This document shows, in pieces, positions 59,262 to 64,000 of a stretch of DNA of 64,000 nt. The position numbers and the translations under genes are program-made. The first letter of the stretch is position 1. Each line of letters opens with the position of its first letter. A model generated the notes under the pieces. That model searched no databases. It was not told the origin of the DNA and worked only from the letters and a program-made list of their open reading frames with translations. Source of the stretch: Pasteurellaceae bacterium RH1A (GTDB taxonomy: Bacteria > Pseudomonadota > Gammaproteobacteria > Enterobacterales > Pasteurellaceae); NCBI GenBank assembly GCA_012221805.1, contig CP015195.1, positions 372,001-436,000 on the forward strand. The letters run 5' to 3'.

Positions 59262-60434
59262 TTAGGCTGTGGGTTTGGTGCTTGCTTTCAACAAGAGATA
59301 ACCCAAGACTGCTGACACGCTAGACCCTAGTAAAATCCCCAATCGAGAAATGGTGGTCACACCGCTTTCGATATTATCCCCACCAAAGGCCAGGCCTGCT
59401 AGGAACATGGACATGGTAAAACCAATCCCGCAGAGGACGGAGATGGCGAAGATCTGCTTGAAGTTGATGCCTTCAGGCAGGCTGGCCAAGCGAAGGAGAC
59501 TGGCGATATAGCTAAAGAGGAAGACGCCAATCGGTTTGCCTAGCACAAGGCCTAAAATAATCCCTAGGGCCAGTGGCGAGCTGAGTTTGTCCAGGGTCAC
59601 GCCGCTCAGTGACACGCCTGCATTCGAGAAAGCAAAGAGGGGCAGAATAAAGAAGGAACACCAAGGGGCGAGAATATGCTCGAACTCGTGCAGGGGTTCT
59701 TCGCCATTTTTGCCCTTGAGTGGCACAGAGAAGCCAATAATCACGCCGGCCAAGGTGGCGTGGACGCCAGATTTAAGCACAGAGGCCCAGAGAACCAAAC
59801 CAACCAGCATATAGGCACAAAGGCTGGTGACGTTAAAGCGGTTCAGAGCAATGAGGGTGATGACCGCTAGACTTGCAATAATCAGGGCCTGCATACTCAT
59901 ATCGTGGGAGAAGAAAATGGCAATCACGATAATGGCACCCAGGTCGTCAATGATGGCCAGGGCTAATAAGAAGACCTTGAGGGCAGGCGGCACACGGCTA
60001 CCGAGGAGGGCTACAATGGCCAGAGCAAAGGCAATGTCGGTTGCCATGGGAATGGCCCAGCCGTCCAGATAGGCAGGGTAGTTAGCGTTGATGAGCCAGT
60101 AAATGAGGGCCGGCACCACCATGCCACCTAGGGCTGCAAAGAGGGGCAGGCTGGCCTTTTGGTAGCTAGAAAGCGAGCCTTCCACCAGCTCTTTTTTGAC
60201 CTCTAAGCCTACCAAAACAAAGAAGACCGCCATAAAGCCATCGTTTACCCACATCAAAAGCGGCTTATCAATGCTAAAGGCACCAAATTGCACCGCAACC
60301 TTGGTTTCAAGAAAGCCAAAATAGAGGTGGCTAAGGGGCGTGTTGGCCAAGCTAATGGCTAAAATGGCAAAAATCAGCAGTAAAATACCGCTTGCAGCCT
60401 CTAATTTGAAGAATTTTTGTAGTTGATTTAACAT
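59262..60434 (-). CDS. nhaA: Na+/H+ antiporter NhaA
   Basis: A 390-aa inner-membrane antiporter that expels Na+ or Li+ in exchange for protons and controls cytoplasmic pH. It has twelve predicted helices. The ion-binding Asp pair is in [17 protein letters not shown] (E. coli Asp163-Asp164), preceded by [22 protein letters not shown], and helix X contains the family lysine in [13 protein letters not shown]. It is convergent with the capsule genes and divergent from ubiC. Confidence 0.96.
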   Translation of the reverse strand: MLNQLQKFFKLEAASGILLLIFAILAISLANTPLSHLYFGFLETKVAVQFGAFSIDKPLLMWVNDGFMAVFFVLVGLEVKKELVEGSLSSYQKASLPLFAALGGMVVPALIYWLINANYPAYLDGWAIPMATDIAFALAIVALLGSRVPPALKVFLLALAIIDDLGAIIVIAIFFSHDMSMQALIIASLAVITLIALNRFNVTSLCAYMLVGLVLWASVLKSGVHATLAGVIIGFSVPLKGKNGEEPLHEFEHILAPWCSFFILPLFAFSNAGVSLSGVTLDKLSSPLALGIILGLVLGKPIGVFLFSYIASLLRLASLPEGINFKQIFAISVLCGIGFTMSMFLAGLAFGGDNIESGVTTISRLGILLGSSVSAVLGYLLLKASTKPTA

Positions 60435-60539
60435 AGTACTCCTTCCGAAAGGCGATCACCCATTTGGGGTAATCAATAAAAAAACATCTGGTCGTTTTAA
60501 CATATCTTGCGAAAAGCCGCAAATCTCAATGGGCAGAAA

Positions 60540-61037
60540 ATGGAACACAGCGTACAAAACTTTGATCAATATCATTCAATTTTAGCCAGAATGGCCTGGC
60601 AGGCTGAGCTTGGCGACTTGTCTGCCTGCCATCAGGCCTGGCTCTTGTGTGAAGGCTCGCTCACTGAAAAGCTCCAGCAGGTTTGCACCCACTTACAGGT
60701 GGAGGTGATCCAAGAGGGCTGGCTTGCAAAAAATCCAGCTTTTTCAACCGCTTGCTGGCAGCGGGATGTCCTGCTCAAATGCGGTTCAACCCCTTGGATC
60801 TTCGCCCAAACCATCTTGCCGGCTCAAACCGTGGAACAGGTGGCACAGGCCGTCTTAAGCCTGGGCGATAAGCCTATCGGCCTGTGGCTTTTTCCGCAAA
60901 AGCCTCAACGCCTAAGCCTAGAATGGGGATGGGACGCTCAAACTGGCCTCTATGCCCGGCGTTCTACTCTCGATCTCAAGGGCTACCCCCTTGAAATCAG
61001 CGAGCTTTTTTTACCCGCCTTTATTTTTGCGGGCTAG
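60540..61037 (+). CDS. ubiC: Chorismate pyruvate-lyase
   Basis: UbiC removes pyruvate from chorismate to make 4-hydroxybenzoate, the first step of ubiquinone synthesis. The ATG at 60540 (MEHSVQNFDQYHS) is preferred to an upstream TTG. The protein is 165 aa, the family length. Recognisable parts are the CWQRDVLLKCGSTPWIFAQTILP core with the Arg of the active site, LGDKPIGLWLF, the late RRSTLDLKGYPLEISELFLPAF motif and the family's closing aromatic/acidic end. ubiA is not in this window, unlike the common ubiCA pair. Confidence 0.92.
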   Translation: MEHSVQNFDQYHSILARMAWQAELGDLSACHQAWLLCEGSLTEKLQQVCTHLQVEVIQEGWLAKNPAFSTACWQRDVLLKCGSTPWIFAQTILPAQTVEQVAQAVLSLGDKPIGLWLFPQKPQRLSLEWGWDAQTGLYARRSTLDLKGYPLEISELFLPAFIFAG

Positions 61038-61110
61038 ATATGGCAGAAGGGCGGATTTCTCGCTATAATCCCTGCGTTTATTCACCCTTAATTTATGAGA
61101 GGAAACCTAA

Positions 61111-61638
61111 ATGGGCTTAGAAAATGTACCTGCTGGTAAAGAATTGCCAGATGATATTTATGTTGTAATCGAAATTCCGGCCAACTCTGATCCAATCAAA
61201 TACGAAGTGGACAAGGAAAGCGGTGCCTTATTTGTAGATCGCTTTATGGCAACCGCCATGTTCTACCCAGCCAACTACGGCTATGTAAACCACACCCTTT
61301 CTTCAGATGGCGACCCTGTGGATGTGCTTGTGCCAACCCCATATCCACTTCAACCGGGTTCTGTAATTCGTTGCCGCCCAGTGGGTGTTTTAAAGATGAC
61401 CGATGAAGCAGGTGGCGATGCCAAGGTGGTTGCGGTTCCACACACTAAATTAAGCAAGGAATACGACCATATTAAAGATGTGGGCGATTTGCCAGCCCTT
61501 TTGAAAGCCCAAATCCAGCACTTCTTTGAGAGCTACAAGGCGCTTGAAGCAGGCAAATGGGTTAAGGTTGAAGGTTGGGAAGGCGTTGAAGCGGCCCGCC
61601 AAGAGATCTTAGAATCCTTTGAGCGTGCCAAAAAATAA
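61111..61638 (+). CDS. ppa: Inorganic pyrophosphatase
   Basis: A 175-aa family I soluble pyrophosphatase that hydrolyses PPi and drives biosynthesis. It has the metal-binding signature DGDPVDVLV and the active-site segments [15 protein letters not shown] and [12 protein letters not shown], plus [13 protein letters not shown]. The start follows GAGAGGAAACCTAA. It is monocistronic with a terminator 15 bp downstream. Confidence 0.97.
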   Translation: MGLENVPAGKELPDDIYVVIEIPANSDPIKYEVDKESGALFVDRFMATAMFYPANYGYVNHTLSSDGDPVDVLVPTPYPLQPGSVIRCRPVGVLKMTDEAGGDAKVVAVPHTKLSKEYDHIKDVGDLPALLKAQIQHFFESYKALEAGKWVKVEGWEGVEAARQEILESFERAKK

Positions 61639-61653
61639 GTTTGTTCATTTTCT

Positions 61654-61688
61654 AAAAACTGTCAAATAGCCTGCTATTTGGCAGTTTT
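61654..61688 (+). terminator. ppa terminator
   Basis: AAACTGTCAAATAG and CTATTTGGCAGTTT pair (one G-T) around CCTG, ending in a TTTT run. Confidence 0.85.
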
Positions 61689-61707
61689 ACTATATGCAAG
61701 GAATTAC

Positions 61708-62469
61708 ATGAAAAAGTTATTTGTCACGGCCTTAGCGGCCCTGGGTTTAGTGGGCTGTGCCACGACTGAGCAAGTCAATAATCAAGCAGCTCAAAATTAT
61801 TTGAGCGTTAAGCAAGAAATGTATGCCAAGAGTGCGGTGGACACCAGTTCTACCACCTCCAAACGCATTCAGGCGGTCTTCAATAAAATGAAACCTTATG
61901 CCGAAAGAGCCAACCAAACAGGCGTGCCTTTTGATTGGGAGATTTTGGTTTTAAAGTCTGAACAGCTTAACGCTTGGGCCATGGCGGGCGGTAAAATGGC
62001 TTTTTACACGGGCTTGGTGGATAAGCTCAAATTAACCAATGATGAAATTGCCGTGGTGATGGGCCATGAAATGGCACATGCTCTCAAAGAGCATTCTAAG
62101 TCAGATCAAACCGTTGGCACCATTACAGGCGTGATTGCCTCTATTGGCTCAGCCGTGCTACAGGCCAAGGGTATTCCAACGGGCTATGCGGGCATTGATG
62201 GCGTTGGCCTGGCCAAAGATCTGATTATTGATAAGCCCTTCTCCCGCAGCCAGGAAACCGAAGCGGATGAGGTGGGTTTGATGCTTATGGCTGAATCAGG
62301 CTATAACCCATCTGCTGCCCCAACTTTATGGGAAAAAATGGCTGCCGCCACAGGCGATACCAGTGCCTTGGGCAGCCTGGTTTCCACCCACCCAACCAAT
62401 GCTGATCGTCAAGCCAATCTGAAACGCTTGTTGCCAGAGGCGATGAAGGTTTATCAGGCCAGTAGATAA
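61708..62469 (+). CDS. M48-family metalloprotease lipoprotein (LoiP/YcaL-like)
   Basis: A 253-aa precursor. The ATG at 61708 after AAGGAATTAC gives a lipoprotein signal peptide (MKKLFVTALAALGLVGC). The zinc site is HEMAH in VVMGHEMAHALKEH with the third ligand Glu in ETEADEVGL, as in family M48B. FYTGLVDKLKLTNDEIA precedes the site and STHPTNADRQANL closes the domain. Homologues (LoiP, YcaL, BepA-related) degrade or quality-control outer-membrane proteins. Position +2 is Ala, so outer-membrane sorting is expected. Confidence 0.92.
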   Translation: MKKLFVTALAALGLVGCATTEQVNNQAAQNYLSVKQEMYAKSAVDTSSTTSKRIQAVFNKMKPYAERANQTGVPFDWEILVLKSEQLNAWAMAGGKMAFYTGLVDKLKLTNDEIAVVMGHEMAHALKEHSKSDQTVGTITGVIASIGSAVLQAKGIPTGYAGIDGVGLAKDLIIDKPFSRSQETEADEVGLMLMAESGYNPSAAPTLWEKMAAATGDTSALGSLVSTHPTNADRQANLKRLLPEAMKVYQASR

Positions 62470-62475
62470 AAAAGA

Positions 62476-62500
62476 AAAGGGTATCAAATGATACCCTTTC
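62476..62500 (+). terminator. Weak terminator after the protease gene
   Basis: AAAGGGTATC and GATACCCTTT pair perfectly around AAAT; the T run is short (TTTC). Confidence 0.6.
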
Positions 62501-62604
62501 GACTAAGCCCTAGAAGGGGTTAGTTAATAAGCGCTCTAAGGCGGATGACTACATTATAAGTGCTAATTTTGATTTTTCAAATTTTCTAGGGATTGTTGAT
62601 CATT

Positions 62605-62722
62605 CCCCCCTCAGCCCTTCGGGCAGCTCCCCCCGCAAGCGGAGGGAGCGAAAGTTCTATAAATATTGATGGAAGACTTCCCTCCACCCGCTTGCGGGGG
62701 AGGTGCCGAAGGCGGAGGGGGG
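62605..62722. mobile_element. ~118-bp GC-rich palindromic element, copy 2
   Basis: It has the same arms as 42102-42215 (CAGCTCCCCC-GCAAGCGGAGGGAG left; CTCCACCCGCTTGCGGGGGAGG right) and the same TATTGATG centre. The left tip differs slightly (CCCCTCAGCCCTTCGGGCAG). It lies between the protease gene and thyA with no gene in the 317-bp gap. Confidence 0.85.
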
Positions 62723-62786
62723 CAGATTATCGGAGATCACGATAACCGCAAATTTTATCTAATAATCAACGCCCCTTAGCCATAGG

Positions 62787-63638
62787 TTACACCGAAAAAG
62801 GATACTGAATGCTCGGATGGTACTGATAATTCTCCACCTGGAAATCCTCCAGTGTTACCCAGGTTTCCAGATCTTCTAAGGTCTTAATATCCGGGTTGAT
62901 AATCAGCTTAGGGGCCTCAAAAGGTTCACGCTTAAGCTGCACATCCCGCATTAGCTCCAACTGATCCTCATAGATATGGGCATTGACAATCTTGTGGAAG
63001 GCCTGGCCTGGTTGGTGGCCAGTAATTTGGGCCATGAGGGCCAAAAAGGTATAGCACTGGATCATATTCCAATTAAGACCCAAGGGCACATCAGCCGAAC
63101 GTTGGGTGCTGTTGAGGTATAAAACACCGTCTAAGAGGGAAAAATGGTGGCTGTGTAGGCAAGGCCGTAAGCAACCCAAGTGGAAGGCGCCTGGATGGTA
63201 GAAGGTATAGATTTCGCCCCGGTTGTCCTGGCCACGTTTGAGATCGTCCACAATTTGGCGGAGTAAATCCACACTGCCCCCATCAGGCTTGGGGAAGTTT
63301 CGGCCTACGGCTCCATAAACCAGGCCCATATCATCCACTCCCTTGCGGTGGGGGTTGGCCAGCCAGGCAGCGTTTTCATTAGCATTGGCATCCCAGGATT
63401 TTGTGCCTAGTTTGCGGAAATCAGCCGCATTATCATAGCCCCGAATATAGCCCAAAAGCTCGGCAATAGCTGCCTTCCAAAAGCTACGGCGGGTAGTGAC
63501 CAGGGGGAACTCTCCCTTGGCCACATCATAAGTTAAATCCGCATTGATTACGGTCAGGCAACGTTTGCCTGTGCGTTCATTTTCTACCCACTTGCCCTCA
63601 TTTACGATGCGTTGGCAGAGATCTAAGTACTGTTCCAT
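62787..63638 (-). CDS. thyA: Thymidylate synthase
   Basis: ThyA methylates dUMP to dTMP with methylene-tetrahydrofolate. The ATG at 63638 ([24 protein letters not shown]) is chosen over an upstream TTG. The 283-aa protein has the phosphate-binding Arg in [10 protein letters not shown], the catalytic Cys in [11 protein letters not shown], the [14 protein letters not shown] dUMP pocket and the Tyr/His segment [10 protein letters not shown]. The middle part ([29 protein letters not shown]) is of the longer insertion type. From memory it is closer to Haemophilus-type ThyA than to the E. coli enzyme. Confidence 0.95.
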   Translation of the reverse strand: MEQYLDLCQRIVNEGKWVENERTGKRCLTVINADLTYDVAKGEFPLVTTRRSFWKAAIAELLGYIRGYDNAADFRKLGTKSWDANANENAAWLANPHRKGVDDMGLVYGAVGRNFPKPDGGSVDLLRQIVDDLKRGQDNRGEIYTFYHPGAFHLGCLRPCLHSHHFSLLDGVLYLNSTQRSADVPLGLNWNMIQCYTFLALMAQITGHQPGQAFHKIVNAHIYEDQLELMRDVQLKREPFEAPKLIINPDIKTLEDLETWVTLEDFQVENYQYHPSIQYPFSV

Positions 63639-63699
63639 TTTATTTTCTCGCAAAAACGTTGCATAATGGGGCAGATTTTACAGCAAAGTGAGGTAGATT

Positions 63700-64000
63700 A
63701 TGAAATCTTTATTTAGAACTTTTGGCTTACTTTCAGCCCTTTTCGTCTTAACCGCCTGCAGCTTTGGTGGCAAAAAAACAGCCTACCAGCCGCTTAAAGC
63801 TTCAGAAGTAGATCAAAAATCCTACGCTGTTGCCTATGAGTCCACTGCTCAAACCTATCAAGATAGAGTTAATGATAGCTATGATATTGAATCCTTTATC
63901 AATGGTGTGGATGAGTGGTATAAGGGCCAAGTGAAGCTGCCGGTAGAACAAATCCGAGCTAGCCTGCTCAATCGGATGTTAGACCATGATGTCTATGCCT
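63700..64000 (+). CDS. Putative lipoprotein, 5' part (cut by window end)
   Basis: The frame starts at the ATG at 63700 after GAGGTAG and stays open to the end of the window (100 codons). It begins with a lipoprotein signal peptide, MKSLFRTFGLLSALFVLTAC (lipobox LTAC), then SFGGKKTAYQPLKASEVDQK and a soluble, mixed-charge region with YESTAQTYQDRVNDSYD and FINGVDEWYKGQVKLPVEQIR. Ser at +2 suggests outer-membrane sorting. I do not recognise the family. Confidence 0.8.
   Translation, partial: MKSLFRTFGLLSALFVLTACSFGGKKTAYQPLKASEVDQKSYAVAYESTAQTYQDRVNDSYDIESFINGVDEWYKGQVKLPVEQIRASLLNRMLDHDVYA

Overview
The window is chromosomal DNA from a member of the Pasteurellaceae. Housekeeping genes (aceE-aceF-lpdA, fmt, rpmB-rpmG, menB, proS, ppa, nhaA) have Haemophilus/Actinobacillus-like proteins, and the DNA is studded with the Actinobacillus-pleuropneumoniae-type uptake signal (core ACAAGCGGT followed by an A/T-rich TTTTGCAAATTTT tail), usually as inverted pairs between genes. 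This points to the Actinobacillus/Mannheimia/Glaesserella side of the family; I cannot fix the genus or species.

Layout. 1-1043: 3' part of an HMW1C-type protein N-glycosyltransferase with a lysine/alanine-rich tail. 1514-7740: pyruvate dehydrogenase operon. 7782-12062: murQ, fmt, a phosphoglycerate-type OPA antiporter and eda. 12092-19068: a complete type II-C CRISPR-Cas locus: 27 perfect repeats plus one degenerate repeat, then cas2, cas1 and cas9 on the opposite strand, then a divergent tracrRNA. Repeat and tracrRNA match those I know from Neisseria meningitidis. 19211-24823: one rRNA operon (16S, tRNA-Ile, tRNA-Ala, 23S, 5S). 24892-36504: glutathione transferases, an MdtD-like exporter, a di-haem peroxidase, a DUF937/BON/OmpA envelope protein, tusBCD-yheO, fkpA, slyX, rpmB-rpmG and a 5'-nucleotidase. 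36536-46955: frameshifted mutS, yidE, menB, a lipoprotein, a Ubi-type hydroxylase, plsC and proS. 47081-59231: a group 2 (ABC-transporter) capsule locus. 59262-64000: nhaA, ubiC, ppa, an M48 lipoprotein protease, thyA and the start of another lipoprotein.

How it works together. The capsule locus has the export set bexDCBA, an AT-rich central region (a NeuA-type CMP-sialate synthetase fused to an SGNH esterase, a polysialyltransferase-like enzyme, a second putative glycosyltransferase, and an alpha/beta-hydrolase-fold protein) and the Kdo-linker transferases kpsC/kpsS (phyA/phyB). This predicts a sialic-acid-type capsule, but no neuB or neuC is present in the window, so the sugar may be scavenged. 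The export gene bexD and the mismatch repair gene mutS are each broken by one missing base in a C tract. Either the two are linked (mutator and phase-variable capsule) or both are homopolymer read errors.

Most interesting signals: a degenerate CRISPR repeat just upstream of cas9 that could pair with the tracrRNA; three related spacers whose shared peptide resembles a phage tail-fibre motif; a three-way-junction leader in front of rpmB; the two C-tract frameshifts; and several families of small palindromic intergenic elements.
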